A stretch of 64,000 bases of DNA, taken from Clostridiales bacterium. Lineage in GTDB: Bacteria; Bacillota; Clostridia; Oscillospirales; Oscillospiraceae. Every line of letters begins with the position of its first letter. The first letter of the stretch is position 1. Where the stretch lies: contig SFFV01000006.1 of assembly GCA_004557735.1 (NCBI GenBank), positions 16,034 to 80,033 on the forward strand, written 5' to 3'. Shown piece by piece: positions 7,690 to 15,941 of the stretch. The notes beneath the pieces were generated by a model. The model made no database searches. It was not told the DNA's origin and saw only the letters and a program-made list of their open reading frames with translations. Position numbers and translations under genes: made by a program.

Positions 7690-9018
7690 ATGAATAAAGA
7701 CTTCTTCAGACTTCAGGAACACGGCACCACGGCGAAGCGCGAAGTGCTTGCGGGCATCACGACGTTTATGACCATGGCCTATGTGCTGGCGGTGCAGCCG
7801 GCGGCCATCTGCGGCTTCGGCCCCGATCCGGTGTTCACGGACGTGAACGGCCTTGTCATCAGCAAATCTGCGCTGCTTGTCATGTGCGCGCTCGTCAGCG
7901 GAGCGATTACCCTCTTTATGGGGCTTTATGCAAATCTTCCGCTTGCCCTTTCCACGGCGATGGGCAGCAACTTCATTCTCGGCGGTCTCGTAAACAGCGG
8001 CGCATTTTCCTTCGGCTGGGCCATGGCGCTTCTTCTCTGCTCGGGCATACTGTTTATTCTGGTGACGGTGCTCGGCGTTCGGAAAATGGTTGTCGATCTT
8101 CTGCCGAAGAATCTGAAGATCGCTATTCCGACGGCGGTCGGCTTCTTCATTGCGTACCTCGGCTTTAAGAACACCGGTCTGGCTGTTTTTTCAAACGGTT
8201 TGGCGCTCGGAGATTTCTCTCAGCCTACGGTTCTCCTTGCGCTGATCACTATGGCCGTCATGGGCGTTCTTACGGCGTACAAGGTACGCGGCGCCATCCT
8301 CATCGGCATTGTCGTCGGCACGGTCATCAGCATTCCCATGGGCGTTTCCGCGCTGCCGACGTCGGTTTTCTCTCTGCCGGATGTGAGCGAGCTCGGAAAC
8401 CTCTTCCTGTGCTATGATTTCAAATCCCTTCTCGCAGACATTCCCGGCGCTCTCGTCTGGATCTTCATTCTGTTCACCAGCGACTTTTTCGCCACCTTCG
8501 GCGCTTTGATCGCCGTGGGAGCGCAGACGAATATGCTTGACGAGGAAGGAAACTTCCCCCACATTGAAAAGCCGTTCCTCGTCGATGCCGTCGGTACAGT
8601 CGTCGGCTCGGCGACCGGCTGCACGACGATCTCCACGTTCATTGAATCCACCATCGGCGTGGAGGCGGGCGGCCGTACCGGTCTTACGGCGGTTGTCACG
8701 AGCATTCTGTTCTTCGTCTGCATTTTCCTCTCGCCCCTTTTCCTCATGATCCCCACCTCCGTCACGGGCGTTGCTCTGATCTTTGTCGGATTCTCCATGC
8801 TCTCCGGGTTTACCAAGCTGGATTTCTCCGACTTCAAAAGCTGCTTTGGCCCGTTCGTCATGATCATGTTCGGCACCTTCACCGGCGATATCGCCGCGTC
8901 GATCTGCCTCGGCGTTCTGACCGACGTGCTCATCAAGGTCGTGACCGGCGATGCGAAAAAGGTCCACCCGGTGCTCTATGTGCTTTGCATCCCCCTCGTT
9001 CTTTATTTTATAGTGTAA
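7690..9018 (+). CDS. NCS2-family (AzgA-type) purine base permease
   Basis: 442 residues from the ATG at 7690, chosen for the AAGGAAAAGGGAG site before it; a longer frame overlapping ade lacks support. It has about 12 hydrophobic segments. Family motifs include STAMGSNFILGG, FTSDFFATFGALIAVGAQTN and FIESTIGVEAGGRTGLTAVV, the last being characteristic of the AzgA branch (adenine, guanine and hypoxanthine proton symport). It is the third gene of the salvage operon, 43 nt after ade, and supplies substrate to the two deaminases. A strong terminator follows. Confidence 0.9.
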   Translation: MNKDFFRLQEHGTTAKREVLAGITTFMTMAYVLAVQPAAICGFGPDPVFTDVNGLVISKSALLVMCALVSGAITLFMGLYANLPLALSTAMGSNFILGGLVNSGAFSFGWAMALLLCSGILFILVTVLGVRKMVVDLLPKNLKIAIPTAVGFFIAYLGFKNTGLAVFSNGLALGDFSQPTVLLALITMAVMGVLTAYKVRGAILIGIVVGTVISIPMGVSALPTSVFSLPDVSELGNLFLCYDFKSLLADIPGALVWIFILFTSDFFATFGALIAVGAQTNMLDEEGNFPHIEKPFLVDAVGTVVGSATGCTTISTFIESTIGVEAGGRTGLTAVVTSILFFVCIFLSPLFLMIPTSVTGVALIFVGFSMLSGFTKLDFSDFKSCFGPFVMIMFGTFTGDIAASICLGVLTDVLIKVVTGDAKKVHPVLYVLCIPLVLYFIV

Positions 9019-9030
9019 CGGGTTTTGCTG

Positions 9031-9068
9031 AAAAAGGCTCTCAGATCTGTGGTCTGAGAGCCTTTTTC
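9031..9068. terminator. Bidirectional terminator
   Basis: AAAAAGGCTCTCAGA pairs with TCTGAGAGCCTTTTT around a 7-base loop, between the convergent NCS2 permease and GH3 genes. Confidence 0.85.
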
Positions 9069-9088
9069 TTTATAAAAAAATTATATAT

Positions 9089-11491
9089 TTAAGCGCGCTT
9101 ATGTGCCCTTTTCTTTTTTGTTTCGGCAAGAAAATGCTTCCAGCCGCCCTTTTCTTTATTGACGATTTTCAGCAGCGCCTTGACCTGCGCGTCGGAAAAG
9201 ACGTTCGCCATGCGCGCGGCGTTGCGCCACGGCATATCGAGCACATACATGAGATTCCCGGCGTTTTCCCTGCTGCCGACAAGATCCATCACGCGCCGCG
9301 CGGCTGCGAGCGCGGTGTACAGGCCCTTTCCCAGCCCGCCGGGGAGATATTTACCGCGGGAGATGGCGTCGTTGAAGTCCACCGCGCCGCGATCCTTCCA
9401 GCGCGCGGGCGGGATATCATGCCCGAGGAGCGCGGCGAAGCTCCCGTCGGAGACATGGTGCACGTCCGCGCGGCGGTAGACGTCAAATTCCGGCGCAGCG
9501 TATTCATCAAAGGGCGCTTCGCCGGCAACATGCACCGTGCGCACAAGCCGAAGATCGCGGCAGGATGCGCCGACGCAGAGCTCATACCCGCCCTCTTCCA
9601 CGACCCAGCGGTTCTTCGCGCGGCTCCAAACGGCAAAGCTCCGTTCGCCAAGCGGGATAAATACCGTCTTTTCCTCGCCGGGCAGCAGCTCCACGCGCGC
9701 AAAGCCCGCGAGCGAAAGCGCCGGGCGCAGCATGCCGCCGGTTTTCGCGCGGACATAGAGCTGCGCGATCTCCGCCCCGGCGCGGCTGCCGGTGTTTTTC
9801 ACCGTGAAGCTCACGCCGCCGGGCGAAAATTCGCCGGGCGCGTAGGAAAACTCCGTATAGCTCAAGCCGTAGCCGAACGGGTATTTGACGCGCTTGTGCG
9901 CGCTCTCGTAATACCGGTAGCCGACGAACAGCCCCTCGCGGTATTCGCTCGTCGCCTCACGGCCCGGGTACCATGGCGCGCAGGGCGTGTCCTCGAGCCG
10001 GACGGGCATCGTCTCGGCGAGCTTGCCGCAGGGGTTCGCCTCGCCCGTGAGGAGCGCGGCGCACGCCGTGCCGACGGCCTGCCCGCCGAGACAGAGATAC
10101 AGCACCGCGCGGGAAAACACATCCCACGTCATTTCCACAGGGCTGCCGCATTGCAGCACGACGCCGACGTTCGGGTTGATCTCCGCGATCTCGCGCAGAA
10201 GGTCGAGCTGGTTTTCTCGCAGACGCATGTGCCCGCGGTCATACCCCTCCGCTTCGCTTCCCTCGTCCAGGCCGAGGAAGAGCAGTACCTTTTCGCTTCG
10301 CGCGGCAAGATCCTTCGCCCGGCGCAGCAGCCGCGGCGCGGCGGCTCCGCTGCGAAGGAAGCCTTTTTCATATCCGACGATGTTCACGCCGGCGTCGCGC
10401 AGCGCGTCGAGCGGCGCATCCAGCCGCGTGGGGTTGACATGCGAGCTGCCCGCGCCCTGATAGCGCGGCACGGCGGCAAAATCGCCGATGACGGCAACGC
10501 GCTCAAAGCGCCGCAGCGGGAGAAATTCGTTCTCGTTTTTCAGCAGCACCGCCGACTCCGCCGCGGCTTTCGCGGCAAGCGCATGGTGCGCCGTGCCGTC
10601 GGAAACGCCGCCGTGCGCGAGCGTTTTCTGCGCGCTGAACACAAAGTCCAGCACATGATCGACCTGCTCGTCGAGAAGGGCCTCGTCGAGCGTCCCGCTG
10701 CGCACGGCATCCACGATGTGCCGGTCGGTCTCGCCGTTTGAGGCGGGCATTTCCAGCGACGAGCCGGCGCGCACGGCCTCCACGCGGTCGTTGTTGCCGC
10801 CCCAGTCGGACACGACAAGCCCGTCAAAGCCCCACTCGCCGCGCAGAATGTCGCGCAGGAGATGCCCGTTTTCGTTGCAGTAGGTGCCGTTGAGCCGGTT
10901 GTACGCCGTCATGAGAGAGCGCACGCCGCCCTCTTTTACGGCGGTCTCAAACGCCGGGAGATAGATCTCGCGCAGCGTCCGCTCGTCCACAACGGAATCG
11001 GTCGTCATACGGCGCAGCTCCTGCGAGTTGGCGGCAAAATGCTTCACGCACGCGCTCACGCCGGTGCTCTGTATGCCGCGGATCATCGCCGCGGCAAGTT
11101 TTCCGGAGAGCAGCGGGTCCTCGGAAAAATACTCGAAATTCCGCCCGCAGAGCGGGCTGCGCTTGATATTCACGCCCGGCCCGAGCACCATGCCGACGCC
11201 CTGCGCCACAGCCTCCTCGCCGATAGCGCGGCCGACGTCGGAGAGCAGTGATTCGTCCCAGGTGTTCGCGAGCGCGCTCGCCGTCGGAAAGCACGTCGCC
11301 GGAACGGAGCGGCCAAGCCCCAGCGCGTCGGAATCGCTCTCCTGCCTGCGCAGGCCGTGCGGTCCGTCCGTCATCATCTCGGACGGTATGCCGAGCCGTT
11401 TCACAGCCTTTGTGTGCCAGAAATCCAGTCCGGACGTAAGCCCCGCCTTTTCTTCGAGCGTCAGCTTGGCGATGAGACCGGCGTATTTCAT
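9089..11491 (-). CDS. Glycoside hydrolase family 3, beta-glucosidase-like
   Basis: 800 residues. The N-terminal barrel has MTDGPHGLRRQ, GRNFEYFSEDP, CVKHFAANSQE and VVSDWGGNNDRVEAV; Asp229 in SDWGG is the expected nucleophile. The second alpha/beta domain follows from about residue 300 (AVIGDFAAVPRYQGAGSSHV), and the third is fibronectin III-like (YFGYGLSYTEF-type motif, here YPFGYGLSYTEF). A C-terminal extension of about 120 residues ends in a lysine-rich tail. No signal peptide, so it should act in the cytosol on imported glycosides or oligosaccharides. The ATG follows GGGGAGG. Its tail is duplicated as a relic at 3182-3289. No transporter is adjacent, so the sugar is unknown. Confidence 0.9.
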   Translation of the reverse strand: MKYAGLIAKLTLEEKAGLTSGLDFWHTKAVKRLGIPSEMMTDGPHGLRRQESDSDALGLGRSVPATCFPTASALANTWDESLLSDVGRAIGEEAVAQGVGMVLGPGVNIKRSPLCGRNFEYFSEDPLLSGKLAAAMIRGIQSTGVSACVKHFAANSQELRRMTTDSVVDERTLREIYLPAFETAVKEGGVRSLMTAYNRLNGTYCNENGHLLRDILRGEWGFDGLVVSDWGGNNDRVEAVRAGSSLEMPASNGETDRHIVDAVRSGTLDEALLDEQVDHVLDFVFSAQKTLAHGGVSDGTAHHALAAKAAAESAVLLKNENEFLPLRRFERVAVIGDFAAVPRYQGAGSSHVNPTRLDAPLDALRDAGVNIVGYEKGFLRSGAAAPRLLRRAKDLAARSEKVLLFLGLDEGSEAEGYDRGHMRLRENQLDLLREIAEINPNVGVVLQCGSPVEMTWDVFSRAVLYLCLGGQAVGTACAALLTGEANPCGKLAETMPVRLEDTPCAPWYPGREATSEYREGLFVGYRYYESAHKRVKYPFGYGLSYTEFSYAPGEFSPGGVSFTVKNTGSRAGAEIAQLYVRAKTGGMLRPALSLAGFARVELLPGEEKTVFIPLGERSFAVWSRAKNRWVVEEGGYELCVGASCRDLRLVRTVHVAGEAPFDEYAAPEFDVYRRADVHHVSDGSFAALLGHDIPPARWKDRGAVDFNDAISRGKYLPGGLGKGLYTALAAARRVMDLVGSRENAGNLMYVLDMPWRNAARMANVFSDAQVKALLKIVNKEKGGWKHFLAETKKKRAHKRA

Positions 11492-11535
11492 TTGCGCGCC
11501 CTCCCCGATACATACTTTATGATAACTGCATCATA

Positions 11536-11576
11536 GCAAAAAAACCGCCCGGCGGCAATATGCTGTCGGGCGGTCG
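11536..11576 (-). terminator. Terminator after alanine racemase
   Basis: On the minus strand ACCGCCCGA pairs with CGGGCGGT and is followed by a run of T (plus-strand A-run 11538-11543), directly past the alr stop codon. Confidence 0.75.
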
Positions 11577-11581
11577 GCCAT

Positions 11582-12712
11582 TCAGTTCTCGATAATGCGC
11601 TCCACGCGCGGCGAGAGCGCGCTCGTGAGCGCGCACCCCTCGTTCGCGCCGCAGCAGTTCGCAACATCCTGCGAGAGAAGGACGTTTCCCGCGCGGTCGA
11701 AGCCGAAGAGCGTGACCTCCTCGCCGGGGTGCACGTCCATACCGGTCACGTCCACCATGCATTGATCCATGCAGCATGCAAGCAGAGGCCGGCGCTCACC
11801 GCGCACGAGAATGTCGCCGTGCATCTCCACAAGCGGGAGATATAGCCCGTCGCCGTAGCCGACGCCGACGATGGCAACGTCCGCGTCGTGTTCGAGCGTA
11901 TATGCCCCGCCGTAGCCGAGCTTTTCCCCGGCGCTGCGGCGGTGAACGGCCATGACGCAGCTGCGCCACGAGGCGCATTCGCGCACATTCCCACGCGGCT
12001 GCGTCGGGTGATCCATGATGAGCCGCCGCCCGAGGCGAACGGCGTCAAAGTGGTATTCGGGGTAGTACTCGCTCCCGGCGCTGTCGCAGATGTGGCGCAT
12101 CGGCACCGCAAAGCCCGCGCGCTCGACCCGATCGGCACTGCGCAGCAGAAGCTCCGCCTGCGCGCGGCAAAGCTCCGGCTTTGCCGTGTCGGCAAAGTGG
12201 GAATAGACCCCCGTGAGCTTCACCCGCTCCCCGGCGGCGGAGAGCTCCTTCAAAAGAGCCTCCAGTTCGTCGCCCGGCGTCACGCCGACACGGTGGAGCC
12301 CGGTGTCGATTTTGATCTGGATCTTTACCTCCGTCTGCGCCGCCTCCGCCGCCGCGGCGAGAGCGGGGAGCAGGCCGAGCCGCCCGGCAGTCAGCGTGAG
12401 ATGCGCGCCCGCCGCGGCGGGAATGGCATGCGGCAAGGGGTTTCCGAGAATGAGCGCGTCCTTTTTGACGCCGAGCGCGCGCAGCGCCAGCCCCTCGGAC
12501 ACATGCGCAAGCGCGAACGTATGAATGCCCGGCAGCGCCGCAAGCGCCGGAGCGGTGAGCGAAAGGCCCAGTCCATAGGCGTCGCACTTGAGCACCGGGA
12601 TGATCTCCGCGCCGGGCGAGAGCGTTTTTTCGATGGCGGCAACGTTCGCACACAGCGCGTCCGTATGCACCGCCAAATAGGAGTTATTCAAACTGTTCAT
12701 ATAATAATTCAT
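11582..12712 (-). CDS. alr: Alanine racemase
   Basis: 376 residues, normal length. PLP enzyme that interconverts L- and D-alanine for cell-wall precursor synthesis in the cytosol. VLKCDAYGLG carries the PLP lysine (canonical form VVKADAYGHG), and LGYGGAYTLEHDAD carries the second catalytic base tyrosine of the C-terminal beta domain. GVGYGDGLY, CCMDQCMVDVTG and PGEEVTLFG are typical. GGGAGGCGG lies just before the ATG. A cysteine in place of alanine next to the PLP lysine is a small deviation. The partly related serine racemase VanT family cannot be excluded, but there is no membrane domain here. Confidence 0.92.
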   Translation of the reverse strand: MNYYMNSLNNSYLAVHTDALCANVAAIEKTLSPGAEIIPVLKCDAYGLGLSLTAPALAALPGIHTFALAHVSEGLALRALGVKKDALILGNPLPHAIPAAAGAHLTLTAGRLGLLPALAAAAEAAQTEVKIQIKIDTGLHRVGVTPGDELEALLKELSAAGERVKLTGVYSHFADTAKPELCRAQAELLLRSADRVERAGFAVPMRHICDSAGSEYYPEYHFDAVRLGRRLIMDHPTQPRGNVRECASWRSCVMAVHRRSAGEKLGYGGAYTLEHDADVAIVGVGYGDGLYLPLVEMHGDILVRGERRPLLACCMDQCMVDVTGMDVHPGEEVTLFGFDRAGNVLLSQDVANCCGANEGCALTSALSPRVERIIEN

Positions 12713-12903
12713 AATGCCGCCTCCCGATTATTCACATATTCACCGCATCCATGCATATCGAAAGCGCAGGACGCGGCAGAAACGGCGCGGAAACGCTGCA
12801 TATTATATTGTATAAACCTCTTTTATGCAATAGATTTTTCCGGCTTTTGGCAATATCACCAAAAACTGCGGAAGAAAAGCGGCAGAAATCGAATTTAAAA
12901 CCA

Positions 12904-12932
12904 TTGACATTGTATAAATATTCGTTTATACT
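12904..12932 (+). promoter_or_regulatory. Consensus sigma-A promoter for the amino acid ABC operon
   Basis: TTGACA (12904-12909), 17 bp, TATACT (12927-12932). It lies 53 nt before the ATG of the binding protein. Upstream, TTTTGG (12845-12850) and CCAAAA (12859-12864) form an inverted repeat with an 8-base gap that could be a regulator site. The rest of the 272-nt gap between alr and this gene shows no other element. Confidence 0.8.
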
Positions 12933-12984
12933 ATGCCCAACCTGAAACAAATTCATTCCCGCTGAATAGAAAGGAAAGAAAGAA

Positions 12985-13770
12985 ATGAAAAAAGCAACAG
13001 CAATCGTTCTGGCTCTGCTCATGGTGCTGAGCCTTGCCGCCTGCGGCAGCGCTTCGTCCGAAAGCAAAACTCTCGTCATGGCTACTTCCGCCGACTATCC
13101 CCCGTATGAGTTCATCATTCTGAACGACAAGAACGAGCAGCAGTACGTCGGCATCGACATTTCCGTCTCCGAGGCGATCGCCGCGGATATGGGCAAGGAG
13201 CTTCAGGTCGTGAACATGGACTTTGACAGCCTCATGGCCGGACTGCAGAAGGGCGACGCCGACATGGTCCTCGCCGCCATCGAGATCACCGAGGAGCGTC
13301 TTGAGGCCGCCGATTTTTCCGATCCCTACTACACCGACCTGCCTCCGATGATCCTCATCAAGGCGGACAAGGCTGCCGAGTACACCAGTCTTGAAGCCTT
13401 CTCCGGCAAGAGCGTCGGCGCGCAGACCGGCACAACCAAGGCCGATCTCGTCACCAGCGACATGCCCGGCGCGAATCTCGTGGGTCTTACGAGCGTGAAC
13501 GACCTCGTCAACCAGCTCGTGTACGACAAGGTGGACGCCATTGTTCTGGACGGCGCCGTTGCCACCCAGTATGCCAAGTCCAACAGCGATCTCGTTGTGG
13601 CGGACGTGGCCCTCGGCGAAGCGTACCCCTATTGCGTCGCCGTGCAGAAGGGCGACCCGAAGGGTCTGCTCCCCTCCATCAACGAGACGATCGCGAAGCT
13701 CGTTGCCGACGGCACGATCGAACAGTACATTGCCGACGCCGAAGCTCTCAGCGATCAGGCGATCGAGTAA
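12985..13770 (+). CDS. Polar amino acid ABC transporter, substrate-binding lipoprotein
   Basis: 261 residues. Lipoprotein signal MKKATAIVLALLMVLSLAAC with the lipidated cysteine. The mature part is a family 3 solute-binding protein: ATSADYPPYEF, VGIDISVSEAIAADMGKELQ, FDSLMAGLQKGDADMVLAAI, EERLEAADFSDPYY, SGKSVGAQTGTTK and QLVYDKVDAIVLDG all match the amino-acid-binding fold. It is held on the outer face of the membrane. A consensus promoter precedes it and a hairpin separates it from the permease and ATPase genes, a common way to make more binding protein than membrane subunits. The exact amino acid is not readable. Confidence 0.93.
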   Translation: MKKATAIVLALLMVLSLAACGSASSESKTLVMATSADYPPYEFIILNDKNEQQYVGIDISVSEAIAADMGKELQVVNMDFDSLMAGLQKGDADMVLAAIEITEERLEAADFSDPYYTDLPPMILIKADKAAEYTSLEAFSGKSVGAQTGTTKADLVTSDMPGANLVGLTSVNDLVNQLVYDKVDAIVLDGAVATQYAKSNSDLVVADVALGEAYPYCVAVQKGDPKGLLPSINETIAKLVADGTIEQYIADAEALSDQAIE

Positions 13771-13801
13771 TCCGACCGTACATCCTTCTCTTTGAAGCGT
13801 G

Positions 13802-13832
13802 TGCGCCCTGTCTGCGTTTCAGACAGGGCGCA
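13802..13832 (+). terminator. Intercistronic hairpin between binding protein and permease genes
   Basis: TGCGCCCTGTCTG pairs with CAGACAGGGCGCA around a 5-base loop. GTGACGTTTTCTC follows, so termination is likely partial; it could also protect the upstream mRNA. Confidence 0.6.
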
Positions 13833-13893
13833 TATGTGACGTTTTCTCTTTCGCATTTCCCGTTTCCAAATACAGAAAGGGTCAGGAAATATT

Positions 13894-14625
13894 ATGTGGT
13901 GGTCTAACCTGTTTGCCGGAATGTCCCCGGCGAACTTCTTCAATTTTTCCTTCCTGCCGAAGTATCTTTCCTTCTTCGTGCAGGGGCTGGAATATACGCT
14001 GCTGCTCTCGGTCATATCGGTAGGGCTGGCGGTCATTCCGGCGCTCGCGCTCGCGCTCATGCGTCTGAGCCGCAGCCGGATCGTGCGGAATCTCTCCGGC
14101 GCGTACATCGCCGTGTTTCGCTCTACGCCGATGATGGTGCAGCTCTACATCATTTTCTACGGCCTTTTCAGCGTGATCCGGATCCCCTCGGTCGTCATTC
14201 TGGGCTTTATCGATCTCTCCCGCTTCATTCCCGGCGTGGTGGCGCTCGCGCTCAACTCCTCGGCATATGTTGCGGAGATCATCCGCGCGGGTATTCTCGC
14301 CGTGGACGGCGGGCAGAACGAGGCGGCGCGCTCGCTCGGTCTCAGCTCGTGGCAGAGCATGAAGCTCGTCGTGCTGCCGCAGGCGATCAAGAACATCCTC
14401 CCCGCGCTCGCCAACGAACTCGTCACGATGGTGAAGGAATCGTCCATCTGCTCGGTGCTCGGCATGACGGAGCTTATCTGGGGTGCCAAGACCGTTGCGA
14501 CAACGACATACAAGACGCTCTCTCCGTATGTCCTCGCAGCGCTCGTGTACTTCGTCATCAACTACCCGGCCAGCAAGGCCATTGAAGCGATCGAAAGGAG
14601 AATGCGCCGTGGCGACAGGATCTGA
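13894..14625 (+). CDS. Polar amino acid ABC transporter, permease
   Basis: 243 residues with about five hydrophobic segments. It matches the HisMQ/GlnP permease type: FFVQGLEYTLLLSVISVGLA at the start, FRSTPMMVQLYIIFYGLF, NSSAYVAEIIRAGI and the EAA loop AVDGGQNEAARSLGLSSWQS, which contacts the ATPase. It lies between the binding protein and the ATPase, and overlaps the ATPase start by 17 nt. The hydrophobic core forms the channel; probably a homodimer, as only one permease gene is present. Confidence 0.93.
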   Translation: MWWSNLFAGMSPANFFNFSFLPKYLSFFVQGLEYTLLLSVISVGLAVIPALALALMRLSRSRIVRNLSGAYIAVFRSTPMMVQLYIIFYGLFSVIRIPSVVILGFIDLSRFIPGVVALALNSSAYVAEIIRAGILAVDGGQNEAARSLGLSSWQSMKLVVLPQAIKNILPALANELVTMVKESSICSVLGMTELIWGAKTVATTTYKTLSPYVLAALVYFVINYPASKAIEAIERRMRRGDRI

Positions 14626-15352
14626 ACTCATCCGCGTAGAGGATGTGACCAAGAAATTCAAGGGCGGCGTCGTGGCGCTCAACGGATGCTCGCTCACCAT
14701 CTCGCCCGGCGAGGTCGTGGCGATCATCGGCCCCTCCGGCAGCGGCAAATCCACGCTGCTCCGGTGCCTGAATCTGCTGGAAACGCCGACCTCCGGCCAT
14801 ATCTTTTTTGACGGCGTGGACATCACCGACAAGAAGGTGGACATCAACCTCCACCGGCGGAAAATGGGCATGGTGTTCCAGCACTTCAATCTCTTCCCGC
14901 ACAAGACCGTGATGCAGAACATCACGCTCGCGCCCGTGACGCTCAAGCTCAAAACCGAGGACGAGGCGAAAAAGCGCGGCATGGAGCTTTTGGAGCGTAT
15001 CGGGCTTGCGGACAAGGCAAACGAGTACCCGAACATGCTCTCCGGCGGGCAGAAGCAGCGCATTGCGATCGTCCGCGCGCTGTGCATGGAGCCGGACGTG
15101 ATGCTCTTTGACGAGCCGACGAGCGCGCTCGACCCCGAAATGGTCGGCGAGGTGCTCGATCTCATGCGCCAGCTCGCCGCCGACGGCATGACCATGGCGA
15201 TCGTGACGCACGAGATGGGCTTTGCCCGCGAGGTGGCGAGCCGCGTCATCTTCATGGACGGCGGCGCGATCCTTGAGGAGAATACGCCCTCCGAGCTGTT
15301 TGACCATCCGCAGAACCCCCGCACGCAGACGTTTCTCTCGAAGGTGCTGTAA
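14609..15352 (+). CDS. Polar amino acid ABC transporter, ATP-binding protein
   Basis: 247 residues from a GTG at 14609, chosen because GAAAGGAG stands 8 nt upstream inside the permease gene. The longer open frame before it is a shadow of the permease. Motifs: Walker A GPSGSGKST, Q-loop MVFQHFNLFPHKTV, signature LSGGQKQR, Walker B VMLFDEPTSALDPE and the H-loop histidine in VTHEMGF. This is the GlnQ/HisP type, powering uptake by the preceding permease. The overlap implies translational coupling. A strong terminator ends the operon. Confidence 0.95.
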   Translation: MATGSELIRVEDVTKKFKGGVVALNGCSLTISPGEVVAIIGPSGSGKSTLLRCLNLLETPTSGHIFFDGVDITDKKVDINLHRRKMGMVFQHFNLFPHKTVMQNITLAPVTLKLKTEDEAKKRGMELLERIGLADKANEYPNMLSGGQKQRIAIVRALCMEPDVMLFDEPTSALDPEMVGEVLDLMRQLAADGMTMAIVTHEMGFAREVASRVIFMDGGAILEENTPSELFDHPQNPRTQTFLSKVL

Positions 15353-15390
15353 TGATTCCGCCGCAGCCCCCTCTTTATGCCGGCATCGAC

Positions 15391-15427
15391 CGCCCCGAAG
15401 AAAAATCTTCGGGGCGGCTTTCTTTTT
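15391..15427 (+). terminator. Terminator of the amino acid ABC operon
   Basis: CGCCCCGAAGA pairs with TCTTCGGGGCG around a short A loop, followed by GCTTTCTTTTT. Confidence 0.9.
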
Positions 15428-15486
15428 CAGACTGGTTTCAGGAAACGGCCGTATAATTTCACCATCAAAGCAAAGGGGACGCCAAC

Positions 15487-15921
15487 ATGAGCGGATCTAC
15501 TTTTGAACGGCGGGAGATCCTTGCCGTGTTCCTGTCGATGGCGGCCGGCCTTGCCTGCGGTATGGGCTGCGTCGCGGTCGCGGCGGTGTTCACTTTTCTC
15601 ATCTGCCTTGTCTATGCGCTGCTCTCCCGCTCGCGCTTCGGTGAGGAGAAAAACGGCGATAAGCACCGGACGATGAACATCACCGTCCCCGAATCACTCG
15701 AATACGCCGGGGCGTTCGACGACATTTTTGAGACCTATACCGAGAGCCACCGTCTTGTGCGCGTTAAAACCACCGGTCTCGGCAGTCTCAACCGGCTCAC
15801 CTATGATATCATGCTCCGCCGCGCCGGGGAGGAGAAGGCGTTCATCGACGCGCTTCGCTGCCGGAACGGGAATCTGGAGATCAGTCTCACGCAACACGCC
15901 GCCGAGGGCTGCGAGCTGTGA
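15487..15921 (+). CDS. DUF4956-family protein lacking its N-terminal membrane half
   Basis: 144 residues. The sequence REILAVFLSMAAGLACGMG, then a second hydrophobic segment, then SLNRLTYDIMLR and ALRCRNGNLEISL match the second half of DUF4956 proteins, where the first half normally adds three or four membrane segments and about 100 residues. Here the frame starts exactly at the middle of the family, and an in-frame stop lies shortly upstream, so the missing part is not simply out of view. In Clostridia these proteins stand beside VTC/polyphosphate-polymerase, CotH and carbohydrate-binding-domain genes, and such a gene follows here. It may be a decayed gene still translated from a weak GGGGAC site, or a functional short form. 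Confidence 0.65.
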   Translation: MSGSTFERREILAVFLSMAAGLACGMGCVAVAAVFTFLICLVYALLSRSRFGEEKNGDKHRTMNITVPESLEYAGAFDDIFETYTESHRLVRVKTTGLGSLNRLTYDIMLRRAGEEKAFIDALRCRNGNLEISLTQHAAEGCEL

Positions 15922-15941
15922 AAAAAAGGAGGATACCACCC

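Noticed and set aside
5892..7691. A 599-codon minus-strand frame opposite adenine deaminase
   Set aside because: Antisense shadow; composition biased to H, D, A and R, with no motifs.
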